DNA of 64,000 bases from Cliona cf. orientalis (taxonomy: Eukaryota > Porifera > Demospongiae > Clionaida > Clionaidae), in NCBI GenBank assembly GCA_963930775.1, contig OZ005690.1, positions 5,750,225-5,814,224 on the forward strand. Direction: 5' to 3'. Shown in pieces: positions 33,453 through 44,402 of this stretch. The notes beneath the pieces are model-generated. The model made no database searches, was not told the origin of the DNA, and saw only the letters and a program-made list of their open reading frames with translations. Made by a program: the position numbers and the translations under genes. Every line of letters begins with the position of its first letter. Position 1 is the first letter of the stretch.

Positions 33453-34319
33453 TGCAAAAACTGAATGGTTGTTTTGACTCAATTTGGTTGCCTCAGTTGC
33501 ATGCCCCATTTCCTTCCTAACTAAGGAATGCATTAAGTCTGATCCTCCTTTGCCTTAACTATAATGTTCCAGAAATGGGATATTTGAGTCGTTTAGTACT
33601 GTCTGGAATGCAAAACACTGCAGCCAGTGGGAATACATCGTATATACCATGGTTATGCTTAATGGTCAAGAAAAGAGATGAGAAACTAAGATGACCAAAA
33701 AAGGTTAAAACAACCAATCATTTTTTGCAGTGATATATATATATATATATATATATATGCCTATAGTGTACCCAACTTGTCGAATTGCATATAGCATTGT
33801 CAGAGGAGACACTGTGCACATGCTCCAGTGAGGTTGGTACTGCTGTGGGGGTGGTGATCCTGGTAGTGGGAATCATTGCTGCAGTAACTACTATCACGGT
33901 GGTCATCTGCTGGTCAGTGATGAGGTAAATAATAATTTTATTATTATAGCTATATACATGATCTTTGGTATTTAATTTATTAAATTTTATAGCTACTGCA
34001 AAGTATCCTTTAGCTAGCTATGACATAGTGTACTTTCACTGTACTCCACAGGCGAAGAAAGTCAGACAAGAGTGATTTTGCTGTGTCAGCAAACATGGCC
34101 TACGGTCAGGTGAGGCTGGGGGCTTTAGGAGATGCAGTTGGAGAGTATGAGGATCCAGACAAGGTGGCTGGATCTGGACGGGGTGTGGGAGGTGGTGGAG
34201 GGAACTATGAACCAACAGGATATCCAGCTCCATATGAATTCCCTGTTAGTAAACCAGAAGCTCCAGTGTACGCTACAGCAGATGATACCACTAATAGTAC
34301 TAGTGGAAAGACAGTTTAA
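29999..34319 (+). CDS. Ig/FN3 single-pass transmembrane receptor (nine exons)
   Basis: Exons: 29999-30101, 30167-30799, 30955-31275, 31341-31598, 32350-32691, 32748-33017, 33106-33378, 33804-33924, 34052-34319. All join in frame to 862 residues. Exon 1 is a signal peptide (MAMANRCSQLSLSVLTVLLL). Exon 2 has a Cys-rich Ig-like domain plus a canonical one (TYTC). Exon 3 repeats the Cys-rich type (CITDRSPCC, FCCEVP). Exons 4, 5 and 6 are Ig domains (GQYICQV, GNYTCTA, GTYTCTI), and exon 7 is FN3 (PVEVSWSPSSDAAPVIIGY). Exon 8 is the TM helix (VGVVILVVGIIAAVTTITVV), and exon 9 a cytoplasmic tail with several tyrosines (NYEPTGYPAPYEF). The first seven introns are phase 1 and the last is phase 2. A surface adhesion or recognition receptor is likely; the ligand is unknown. 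The exon 3 acceptor (GGAG|TG) is weak. Confidence 0.85.
31649..32314. mobile_element. Foldback MITE inside intron 4 of the Ig receptor
   Basis: TAAGGCATGGGA at the left is mirrored by TCCCATGCCTTA at the right. Inside, TTCCGGAACAGAAGACGAT (about 31809) is inversely repeated near 32085. It accounts for most of the 751-bp intron, the longest in the gene. Confidence 0.65.
33396..33449. repeat. TA microsatellite in intron 7
   Basis: A (TA)n run. A second (AT)n run lies at about 33731-33759, and both sit in the intron before the TM exon. CACTGCAAAAACTGAATGGTTGTTTT after the first run is partly mirrored before the second, so the interval may be a small foldback insertion. Confidence 0.8.
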
Positions 34320-34605
34320 TGTCGACTTGAATATAGTGTGTTTTGTATGACAATAACACCACTACTGCATTAAGTTTACTATAGAGCTATACAATATTAT
34401 TATTATACAATGTTTAATAATAGTAGATTCAGGTTCATAAATGCCTTGACAATGTTTACACAAAAAAATAATAGCTATACATTGAGCAGACGTTGTTTGT
34501 CTTGGCTGATGTTTAGGTGTTCATTCTGCGCATACGTACCGTACAACTGTTGTAATGATATCACATAGTTGGTAATAGTCAACGCATAAAAAAAAATTTA
34601 AGCTA

Positions 34606-34710
34606 TGGTGAATCGATGTCCGCAGCTTTCGCTCTCGCTTGCTGTGCTCAGCATGCTGTTTATATTAAAATTGGTCAGTTTGGTAAACACTAAGGGAACT
34701 ATAATATACA
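34606..34710 (+). pseudogene. Orphan signal-peptide exon related to Ig receptor exon 1
   Basis: ATGGTGAATCGATGTCCGCAG and the following Leu-rich codons closely match exon 1 of the receptor at 29999, but the splice donor is gone and no Ig exons follow before the next duplicated block. It implies that a second receptor gene once started here or that only its 5' end was copied. Confidence 0.65.
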
Positions 34711-35081
34711 CCTAGCCTTGCCTCAACTGCGAGTGCTACAGCTAGCCTCATAGTGTATCATAATAATAATTACAATTAATTTAAAATTGTGTCGCGACTT
34801 AATACTGCAAAAGGACTCAGGGGTTACTTCAAACCACATTCCCATCCACAGACCTCAGTCAGTGCTGTTTTACTGTACCAGCTGCAGGCTCTATCTATAG
34901 CTAGCTATATAGAGGCCATAATATAAGAGCAAAACATCCCCCAATGCCAATGTGAAAGTTACAGAGAGTACCCATGCACTTTTCGGTCTATGTGAGAAGC
35001 ACCAAATTAGGATGTCGCGTGTAGCTATATAGCTATACTCAATCCCATACTATTTCTTTGGCCACTAGCTGCCTACTCTAT

Positions 35082-35341
35082 CAGGGTTTCATCTAGCGAC
35101 AAAAATTTGGGGTGGAAGCGCGATAAATGAGTGGGCGTATTTTGCACACCAAGATCTTGGGACGTATTTATAGGAGAATTTCTTTAATTCCTCCAGATGG
35201 TTTCGGGTAGTTTTTGATCAAAAACAAATGCTAGTGGTTTAATTTGGTGACTTATTGTGATATTTTGATGCTTCATTTAATTAAAGTCAAATTCTTAGGG
35301 GGGGAAGCTTCCCCCTGTCCCCCCCACTGGATGAAACCCTG
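35082..35341. mobile_element. hAT-like MITE with CAGGGTTTCATC ends
   Basis: Ends CAGGGTTTCATCTAG / CTGGATGAAACCCTG, flanked by TCTAT on both sides (5-bp duplication). The paralogous block at about 39180 lacks it (CTGTCTATTCTATAAT), giving an empty site. Confidence 0.85.
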
Positions 35342-35699
35342 TCTATACATATATAAGCATGCCCTCACAGATTCTGAAGGGTGTCATGGTTATAATAGTA
35401 TTTGGCAGTGACAGAGGCTCGTGGTTGTAGCACTCTCACAGTTCAAGCGAAGCTGGGTGTAGTTAGCTAATTCTCTTACCTGACCAACACTAGCTGGCTG
35501 GAATCAGAATAATTTTTTACTGTGACATTATAATAATATTATTATTGTTGTGCTTGATTAGGTACACTATGTTGGCCAATAATAATTATTATTGAAATAT
35601 TCATGAAAAATCTGGCATTCATCAACAAACATTTACACAATACTGATTAATTATTATCACAATAATTATTTAAATGTCACAAATCTCTGCAAACTGTCC

Positions 35700-35822
35700 T
35701 TAAGTGCTGCCTGTACCCTTGCAAGTGGAGCATTTAATAGACTTGTTGTAGCCAAGATCTTTACATTTGGAACAAGTGCTTGTGATCCAGTTTTCCCGGA
35801 TCCTTTGCAATGCCCACATTTC
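35700..35822 (-). pseudogene. Minimal DnaJ-type zinc-finger gene, exon 2 only (broken)
   Basis: It matches exon 2 of the gene at 39535-39829 but is 123 rather than 121 nt: an extra CA in GATCACAAGCAC shifts the frame after the second CxxCxGxG. Exon 1 is absent, since the duplicated block ends near 35930 and block A copy 2 starts. Confidence 0.75.
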
Positions 35823-36345
35823 CTGAAATTATTAATGAGAATAAACATAGGCAATAGTGATTCATAAACACCATGCACGCACAAATACATAATATGACAT
35901 TGTGCATGTACTAGCTGGAGATAAATTTGATAGTATTATATGCCTATAGCTATGATGCATGGGGATGAATAGCTATACATTGTGATATTGCTGTCACATA
36001 CTGGTAAGAGGTATTTTCCTTGGTGCATTTGGCTCTAATCCCAATCACCTATAGCTAGATTTGTTTTAATCAGCATTGTATTGCATTGTGTGTGCCAGGA
36101 TGTAGGGGTACTTTCAGTATTGCTTTAGATAATTATAATTGGAGTACTATAGAACTGAGACTGGTCTGTATAGCTAACTCCTTAAAAGCCATAATAATTA
36201 TTATCTCAAGAATTCCCCAGATGATTGCATTATGAAAGGATATCCAATAAATTGCTATCCCACCAACTCCGTAACCTACTGACATACATGTAAAGCGTTA
36301 TAATAAAAGCAGACTTCACTGGGCTCTTGGTTCATATATACACTT

Positions 36346-36694
36346 CAGTGGCGTTCCCAGGATTTGAGGGAGGGGGGTGCTGAGACATTTGCGCGCGAAG
36401 CGCGCGCGCGAAAAATTTTAGCCACGCCCCCAAAATGTTGACCACACCCCTTATTAAACGCGTTCTTGAAGGTAGCTGGCTGACAAAGAAGGCTGTTTTA
36501 GGCCAAATAGCGATGAGAAACTGCTATTTTGGGAGCGAATTTTGGAGGCCAGTAAGTTTATTGTTGGTAGTAACTTCCAGTCATCGATTATCAGTAATAC
36601 TGAATATTTGTCACTGAGCTACTGTTCATGAGTGTTGTGCCAGAGCTGATGGGGGTGCTCCAGCACCCTGAGCACCCCCCTGGGTACGCCACTG
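36346..36694. mobile_element. hAT-like MITE with CAGTGGCG ends
   Basis: CAGTGGCGTTCCCAGG at the left and CCTGGGTACGCCACTG at the right, flanked by CACTT on both sides. The empty site is visible in block A copy 1 near 28780 (TTCATACACTTTAAGA). Confidence 0.88.
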
Positions 36695-36752
36695 CACTTT
36701 AAGATATTCAGAGAGACTAAGAGCATCCAGTGCAGTATTATTGGCTTCAGCT

Positions 36753-37321
36753 ATGGGAAGGTGCAGATCCTGTCTTGGCAGCGGATGTGTGTAAGAACAA
36801 GCTATAGTAAGGGCATGTGAAAAATGATAATAATAATATAATATTATTATCTCTAGTAAATCTTTAGCGTGTGCATAGAAAATTAAGTCTACATAACCTT
36901 CAGGTAGAGTGACGCAAGCAAAAGTAGTAATAATTAGTCTTGCTAGTGGTTTAGTACTGTAAATTTAGCTGCAGTGCTGCCCTATCCACTGTTACAGTAG
37001 GGCACTGACCCAGTGGTCACTTGTGTAAACTGTCATGTACTATTAATTTTATTATTGTACACTGTAGATCTAAATTCATTAATTTTAGCTATGCATCTGT
37101 GATGTCACTCTTAGACTACCAGAGCGTTGTTCCACTAGTTCAATACTCTTTTCCTAATCTACTGTGGTTTACACGATTAATAATTATTATTTTAATTCAG
37201 GAGATGTATAGGGTGCAAAGGATCGGGGAAGTGTGGACGAGGCGTTTGTCCCAAATGTAAGGGCCTTGGCTACAACAAGACTATCAAATGCTCTACTTGC
37301 AAGGGTAAAGGCAGCTACTAA
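36753..37321 (+). CDS. Minimal DnaJ-type zinc-finger protein (intact copy, plus strand)
   Basis: Exon 1 is 36753-36790 and exon 2 is 37201-37321, with donor GTAAGA and acceptor TTTAATTCAG. They encode 52 residues with four CxxCxGxG motifs: CRSCLGSG, CIGCKGSG, CPKCKGLG, CSTCKGKG. Four such motifs are the complete zinc-binding set of the DnaJ/Hsp40 type I cysteine-rich domain, which binds two zinc ions. The usual J-domain and substrate-binding domains are absent. A small free-standing zinc protein is likely; whether it assists folding or redox chemistry is unknown. The start is the ATG conserved in three exon 1 copies. Confidence 0.7.
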
Positions 37322-37809
37322 GGACATGTGGATAGTTTACATAATAAAAATTTGTGACTTAATTATTATGATAACTTGTCACTGAGCAAAATCTATTGTT
37401 GCTATTTAATAAGATCAAGAAATGAGGATAAATATACAGTTAACAGTTGTGTACCACATCCCCAGTATGTCGGGAGCTTCGGACCCTATGTGGCTACAGA
37501 ATTGTCTGGAGACAAGAGAGCCTGGGGACGAGACTAGCTGATGCGGCCAACATTGACGATCTTTACTGTAATGATTATGCGCATGCGCTATGAGCTAGCG
37601 AACACGTGCATGCGTCTCAATTGACATGACCAATTAACCTATTGTACATGTAGCTACCTAACCACAAATATTATGTCATAGCTTTCACAGTATATAGCTA
37701 GCTACATACTCATGCTATCAATTATGCAGTGTTGGTCAGTTTGGTACACGCTAACTAAAGGGAGCTCTATAGTATATACCTCCTTGCCTCAACTGTGAGA
37801 GTGCTACAG

Positions 37810-38891
37810 GAGATACATGTACTGCAAAACCTGGACTCCGGACTCTGGACTGGACTTTGGACTGGACTCGTGACGACCATTACCGGTTATTGAGACTGAC
37901 AATGAAAATCGGTGGATATCTGATGTCATGAATGATTGCAGTCATGACAATAGTTCAAAATTTATACTTGTGCTGCCATCCAGTTGCTACACAGCATACC
38001 ATGACTCAGTGGCGGAGGAAGACGGCTGTGACTGGGGGGGCACAGTGGGTGTATCACATGTCTACCCCAATAGAGATGTATTGAAGGACTGTCATGCAAG
38101 GGGGGGCACGTGCCCCTGGTGCCCCCCTGGTTCCGCCACCTATGTGACTGGTAGACATGACTGATCCTAGTAGCTACTAGCTAGCTATATAGTAGTCACA
38201 TCAATGATTGTAGTCATGTCAACTGGCCAAGGCAGGGTCTGAGAGAAGCAACTGTACTGAGCATGGCTGCTGCGGCCCTGACTCCAAGCTGCAGCTATCA
38301 ATGAACTATATAGTGGCCCATAGTAGACATTTAGGTTTTACTCCCATGATGGCCAGTCGCTGCCAGGGACTCAGTGGTCTTTATACTGCACAGATATCGA
38401 TACACATTAGCCAGAAAATCACATAGCTAGCTAGCTAGGTAGTCAATATTCCGGGCCCGGGTACGAGGCTAAGGTCATGGTCTACTTGTAGACGTATGTT
38501 TATGAAAAGTTACTGTTTAATGTCAGAGATGACTAAGAAGATGAAACTCAGGCCTGATCATAAACTGATAGCTACAGTCTGAGATAGCTAGCTAGTTAGC
38601 TACCTGTTAGGCTTCAAATAATCATTACTAGTGGAAGGTAAACCTACATGTTACATTTTACTATTGCACTTGTTCATGGGCACTGAACTCAGTGTGTGGT
38701 AGCTACGGTAGTCACGGTGACAAGTACAAATTTGAACTCCTGTCGTACCGGCTTGGTAGTCTACAAGGAATGTACAGAGTGACTGTAATCTGATGTCCAA
38801 AATATTGTCCCATTTCTCAGTCTCGGGAGGAACTGGTATGGTCGTCACGAGTCCAGTCCATGATCCAGTGTCCAGATTTTGCAGTATCCTA
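37810..38891. mobile_element. Long inverted-repeat element with GGACT-rich ends
   Basis: Left TACTGCAAAACCTGGACTCC..GGACTCGTGACGACCAT is mirrored at the right (ATGGTCGTCACGAGTCC..TTTTGCAGTA). TGCTACAG flanks both sides (37802-37809, 38892-38899), and block B copy 1 near 34730 has a single GTGCTACAG, so the insertion is direct. It carries no transposase. Another element with CAGTGGCGGAGG/CCGCCAC ends is nested at about 38009-38142. Confidence 0.8.
38009..38142. mobile_element. Short MITE nested in the long inverted-repeat element
   Basis: CAGTGGCGGAGGAAG at the left against CTGGTTCCGCCAC at the right with G/C-rich interior (GGGGGGCAC repeats). Ends are imperfect and the duplication is unclear. 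Confidence 0.5.
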
Positions 38892-39534
38892 TGCTACAGC
38901 TAGCCTCCGTGACCAATTGAATCGTGCCACGACTTAAGAAAGGACTCAGGGGTTACTTCAACCACATTCTCACCCACAGACCTCAATCAGTGCTGTTTTA
39001 CTGTAGCTACCAGCCTGGCTCTGTCGAGGCCATCAGACCAGAACATCCCCAATTAATATGAGAGTTACAGAGAATAGCTACCCATGCACTAGCGGCATGT
39101 TTGGTTTATGTGAGAAGCACCAAATTAGGATGTCCTATTTGTACTCAATCTTTTTTATCATTGGCTAGCTACTAGCTGTCTATTCTATAATAATAATAAT
39201 TATTATTAAGCTTGCCCTCGTGGGTTAGTGTTTGGCAGTACAGACTGAGAGGTAGTTGTAGCTAGCACTCTCACAGTTCAAGCAAAGCTAGCTAGGTGTA
39301 GCTCTCTTACTATTAATTGTCAAACTGACCAACACTAGCTGGTTGCTGGCATGAGAATCAGAATAATTATTTATTTACTGGAATCTATGACATTATAATA
39401 GCAAACATTATTATTGTGTATGGTTATAGGTACACTATGTTGGCCAATAATCGAAATGTTCATGATAAAATCTGGCATTCACTAACAAACATTATCACAG
39501 TTGTTTAAATATCATAAATCTCTGCAAACTGTCC

Positions 39535-39829
39535 TTAAGTGCTGCCTGTACCCTTGCAAGTGGAGCATTTAATAGACTTGTTGTAGCCAAGACCCTTACA
39601 TTTGGAACAAGTGCTTGATCCAGTTTTCCCGGATCCTTTGCAATGCCCACATTTCCTGAGAAATGAGAATAAACATGGGCAATCGTGATTCGTAGCTAAA
39701 TGTGCAACATGCACACACAAATAGGTACATGACATTGTGCATGTACTAGCTGGAGATAATATTACATGCCCTGGCTATAGGTTGTTCTTACACATGTCCG
39801 CTGCCAAGACAGGATCTGCACTTTCCCAT
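39535..39829 (-). CDS. Minimal DnaJ-type zinc-finger protein (intact copy, minus strand)
   Basis: Exon 1 is 39829-39792 and exon 2 is 39655-39535. They join in frame to a 52-residue protein with CRSCLGSG, CGHCKGSG, CSKCKGLG and CSTCKGTG. It differs from the plus-strand copy at many residues but not at any of the eight cysteines or eight motif glycines, which suggests selection on the zinc site. The intron is 136 bp here and over 400 bp in the plus-strand copies. No J-domain lies nearby. Confidence 0.7.
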
Positions 39830-39966
39830 AGCTGAAGCCAATAGCAAACACTTCACCAGGTGCTCTGAAATGCTACAGTATGAATTGCAGTCTGCTTTTG
39901 TAGCTATTGCTCTGCATAAAAATATGACTGGATGTAGTGTACTGTGTGGGTGCATGGCAGTAGCTA

Positions 39967-40436
39967 ATGGAACCCGCTTAACGGACACCCCTCAACGGCG
40001 AACACCTGCGATAGCTAAACGGACAATTCTGAATGTTCGGATTGTATTTCCATAGACTTCAATATATTCAACCCCCTCAACAGCGGATACCCCGCTATTC
40101 CGTATAACGGACACTTATTTTGGTCCCGTTTGAGCCTGCGCAATAGTGAACAACGACAGTAGCCACACCCTCCATTAAAATATGTCTGTTTCAGCGACCA
40201 CTAGCTACAATAAAGCCTAAATATGTCTCAAATTCTTGCTTAGAAGCTGTCAGTTGACAGATCTCTCATCAATACAGTCTTTTTTGTCGTCCATAGTAGT
40301 GCTTTATCCAAAATAGCTGGCCGCGATTATAGGATGGGCGTGGTCAACCACTAACCCCTGAGCTAGGGACACCTCGCTCAGATGGCAGACAAATCTTTGG
40401 TCCCAATGGTGTCCGCTTTAGAGGGGTTCCACTGTA
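39967..40436. mobile_element. MITE with GGAACCC..GGGGTTCC ends (pogo/mariner-like)
   Basis: Left ATGGAACCCGCTTAACGGACACC is mirrored by GGTGTCCGCTTTAGAGGGGTTCCA. The right end reads CCACTG next to TA, and GGACA(C) words repeat inside. TA-flanked CAGTGGAACC ends are typical of pogo-type MITEs. The left tip has decayed. Confidence 0.65.
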
Positions 40437-40880
40437 TTGTCAGTGGGTCACGGGAATAGCTTGATAGTGATTAATGAGCAATTATGTCCTTTCATGGCGC
40501 CATGGGGGGATTTTTTAGAGATAATAGTGATGACCTTTAAGGAAATTGCACTAACACATCACAAGTCTGAGATCTGTCTCTTATAGTATATACGCCCATT
40601 TATCTAAAGTATAAACACTGAAAGTAGCCCTACATCCACAATGGGCCACTGGCTTACTGATAACACCCACAATGCCGAGTCATACAATACAATACTGATT
40701 AAATCATGAAGCTAATGCTATTGTGATTGATCTTGATTGGAATGGGGCAAAGTGCACCAGCATGACCAAGGAAGCACCTTTAACTGCATGTGACTGTGAT
40801 ATCATCATCAAGCCATTATGTATTAACAATAATTGATTTCTGGGACATGTTGGTGTGAAATCTCGCACTGCACTGGTAGA

Positions 40881-41120
40881 CAGTGGCGTAGCTAGAGCTA
40901 GGAGTCTGGTAGGGCACAAATATGTTAAATGGTCGCTAAGTTTGACCACACCACAAATTAACATTGCTGAATCTCAATCTTTAGCATACAATCTGGATTA
41001 TTTCTGCCCTATTTTCATAGAATTGAAGGGCTGACATGATCAATGGTTAAGTAGTAAGCATTACTAGAACAAAGTTGGTCGGGCCTGGCCCTACTAGGCC
41101 CACCCCTGGCTACGCCACTG
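40881..41120. mobile_element. hAT MITE with 8-bp target duplication
   Basis: CAGTGGCGTAGCTAG / GGCTACGCCACTG ends with CTGGTAGA on both sides (40873-40880 and 41121-41128). Length 240 bp. Confidence 0.9.
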
Positions 41121-41309
41121 CTGGTAGAATAACACACTCTTACACACACAAACACACATGCACACACACTAGGCTAGGCTAGCTATCATTAATAGTACAA
41201 AACGGAAGAAATTTGGGTTGCTAGTTAATAATGCATTGATTTTGTGTGCGTGCGTGCAGAATGATTGATGGCAATTGACGTAAGTTTGGTGTAGCTACCT
41301 TCTACCTCC

Positions 41310-41620
41310 ACACCGGCGTAAGAAGCAGGGGGGCTGGGGGGGGGGGGGCTGTATTAGCGCCCCCTCCCCCCCCCCCCCCCCCCCCCCCCCATCTTGTCAG
41401 CTAGCTAAGTGGGCCTAAACCTAGGAAGATACGTATTTATTCTACTAGGCCTTGACATCTTCAGATTTGTGATGTAAAGTCTACTTTACAGCCAAATTAG
41501 CATAATAATGGGCATGGTTTGAAGGCGTATCGTGTGATCCAAAAAATTTTTTTGCGCGCTTTGCACACAATTTTATTTACAGCCCCCCTGTTCAAAAACA
41601 TCTTCTTACGCCACTGCTCT
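41310..41620. mobile_element. Decayed hAT-like MITE with G/C tracts
   Basis: GGCGTAAGAAG near 41313 is mirrored by CTTCTTACGCCACTG ending near 41620. The interior has long G- and C-tracts (about 41331-41390). Confidence 0.6.
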
Positions 41621-41696
41621 AGCCACTAGCTATAGCTGGTATAATATATTATATATATCAATAGCTATGAATACACACATATATCACTGATTTGTA

Positions 41697-41826
41697 TACG
41701 TAAGGTAAATGAACCAGTTATATGAAACAGTGAGTTATAAACTGAGTTTTAGGTGAAACTAGATCTAATTAGCTCTTTGTTTCATAACTGGTACATGTTT
41801 CACAACTGGTTCACTTCCCTTACATA
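41697..41826. repeat. Hairpin repeat
   Basis: GTAAGGTAAATGAACCAGTT is mirrored by AACTGGTTCACTTCCCTTAC, with further pairing inward (ATGAAAC / GTTTCA). Confidence 0.7.
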
Positions 41827-41829
41827 ATA

Positions 41830-43600
41830 TAATATTATTATACACATACACATAGCTGCAGAGTAACATAAGGTCACTCAGAATTAAATGTTTGTTTGAA
41901 CTAACCCGACGGACTGTAAAATTTAAGGCATCCAATAGCTGAGGTTACTACAGGCGACTCAGATTTTTAATAGGACTGTATTAAAAATGTACACAGCACA
42001 AACCTCTAGACAGCTGGAATACTACAAGTTTACATAGAAACACTGACACTTGTAATTATTAAAATTCTTTGGTTAAATTATCATCCCACCAATGGACCTT
42101 ACTATTTCGTGGTCATGTTAGTTCAAATAAACAATATTCTGTGTGGCCTAATCACAAAACATGATAGTTGACATTTCCAAAAAAATTCAGTCACACAAAT
42201 CATTAATTATGCTGCATGTTTTTGCCAGATCTCATAGCAGCTTGGCTTTAGGCTCTAACTGTCCTGCTTTAGAGGTACAGTTCTTTAGAGGTACAATCCT
42301 AGCTCACATTAGGTTCAAAAGTACCTCATGCAACTTTTCCTTTGCTTTGTCCCACATTCTTTAAAATGCTTGGAGCATTATTATTTCAAGTTGTGATCTA
42401 ATTTTTAACTGCAATTGTGGACCCTTTTTTAGTTTTAAACAGGTTGGCTGTTACCATCACTAGAATGAGATGTCAAACTGAAAATAAACTGAGAGGTGAA
42501 GCCAAACTGATAAATAATATTATTATGACAAAAACAACCACCATCACATGTGATCAGGCCGGTGCCATCATTAAATTTTGGGAATAAGCCTTAAATCCTC
42601 TGATCTTGATTGACAAACTGAACATTAAGCACAGGTTTGGGAAAATTTGTGTGCTTCATATTAAATATTGGTATATTCTAATCTTGTTCAAGAATACTAG
42701 CTTATGCATTAATTGTGGCAATTGTCTGTTTCTCATTCCCTGTTTGTAAGTCTAGTTTATTAATATCATGAGATCACTCCAATGAGATTCATTGTTTCTC
42801 GTCACCTCAGTATCTTCTGGAGGATGTGGGAGGGCGTGTGTATTAAGTTTGCGGCTTTTGTTTTCGACGACCATTACCTAAAATGGTATTCTCGAGCATG
42901 CGCAGTATTTACAGTGTTCGATGCATGGCTCATTGGCTTCAATTTTAACCAACAGGCACAAAAATTTTAGTGAGTTTAGAATTGATGTTCAAAAAAGTAG
43001 GTGGGCGGGTGATGAGAAAAAATTATTAATCTCATTGGAGTAGCCTAACAGACTCAGGGTCATCACTTCAATAATTTTTGTTCCTAGAAACGAAGGCCTT
43101 AAGGCGAATGGTTCGTTTTAATACTAGTTATGGCACTGACAGCAATTATTATCAAAATCAACTGCCACCCGCCAGTATTTCACACTCGAATCTCTTATTA
43201 AACAGAATCATTAACAGTTACTTGACAACTAGTACATCAGTGTAGCTCTTGAAGTTACACAATAGCAGAAAAATTGAGAGAAGCTTATGACAATCATTGT
43301 ATAGTATTCCTATAGTCTTGTCCCCAGCTTATTCCTGCATCTGGGACTATTAAAATACTTGAGATGGGGGTGGGTATCCAAGTCCAGTCCTCCAGAGTTG
43401 TTCAACAATCTTGTTGTATGTTAGCTACAATTTTTGAGTCTACTGCTTGCACCATAGCAAAGGTTGTGACTGGGCAGGTAGCTACAATTTTATCTGTAAT
43501 GTGCGAACTGGAAGCTAGGCTGAAAAGGCTTCTATGTGGCTACCCAAACGGTGCCCTCCATCATGGCTTGAATGGCTGGTCTGCATGGTTCATTCACACT
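41830..43600. other. Intergenic stretch with one MITE
   Basis: No supported gene. At about 42776-43041, ACTCCAATGAGAT is mirrored by ATCTCATTGGAGT, a probable MITE of about 266 bp; the short ORF inside it is not convincing. Confidence 0.5.
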
Positions 43601-44263
43601 ATATACAAGCTGCAGACATTGTGTTTAATACATCAAGCACTAGCTATATTTCCACCATTTTGTGTACTTTATGTGCATATTATTGATGAAACCCATCCCT
43701 CTATTTGAGCCTAGCTTTGTGTATAAGATGTGGTCCTTTAAAAAGCTTCATTTTTGTGACAGTACTAATAGAAATTACATAGATGAATACCATCTTTACA
43801 CACTTAGCAACCGTCAGATATTGCTGCAACGTTAGAGTGTATAACGTGTAAAAAAAAAAATAAATAAACATGCAGTCATATAATAAAAATCAATTATCCC
43901 AATTTCATTTCAACAAAACATAGTTCATTGGAGACTCACTGGTCATTGTTCAGCAGCTAGGCAGAGAGAATACTAGCCTGGGAATGAGGCTAAGTGAATA
44001 CATGCAGAGGAGGGTAAAATTTAATTATTCTTAATGGTCAGTTAAACCTTTAAGGTACTCATTGTATTGTTACTTATGACTCCTCTGCACTAACTAATGT
44101 TCCAGAAAATGCAAACTAATTTGTTTACAATTAGGAATCTGAATATTCAGGCAATGAGATCTTCTGACGCCAAAAATTAATTATGGTTAATGTTCTAGAA
44201 AGGAGGCATAAAACTGAGACAACCACATAATTATGGTTAAAAGAATGATTAATTCCTTGCAGT

Positions 44264-44274
44264 GATATAAAAGG
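44264..44274 (+). promoter_or_regulatory. TATA box of the 44.4-kb family member
   Basis: GATATAAAAGG lies about 135 bp before the ATG. The paralogous position at about 54970 reads GCAGTTTAAGGAAACAG, so the box is lost in the second copy. Confidence 0.55.
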
Positions 44275-44402
44275 AAACAGCAGCCACTGGAGCTAGTGCA
44301 TAATATAGCTGCTTGAATCTGACTTTGCTTACGTACCACAGCTTCTATTGAACAAGCAGATTAAGTATACTAAAGAAAAGACAAAGACGAACTCCAACAG
44401 AG

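Larger units (their letters stand above)
34670..35930. repeat. Duplicated block B, copy 1
   Basis: It matches 37735-39745 in direct orientation (TTGGTCAGTTTGGTA, CTCAACTG.GAG.GTGCTACAG, CACTCTCACAGTTCAAGC and the minus-strand DnaJ-finger exon). Copy 2 is longer because of inserted elements. Confidence 0.8.
35950..37400 (+). repeat. Duplicated block A, copy 2
   Basis: Direct copy of 28395-29500, lengthened by the MITE at 36346-36694. Confidence 0.8.
37735..39745. repeat. Duplicated block B, copy 2
   Basis: Direct copy of 34670-35930 with an inserted long inverted-repeat element at 37810-38891. It lacks the MITE found at 35082. Confidence 0.8.
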
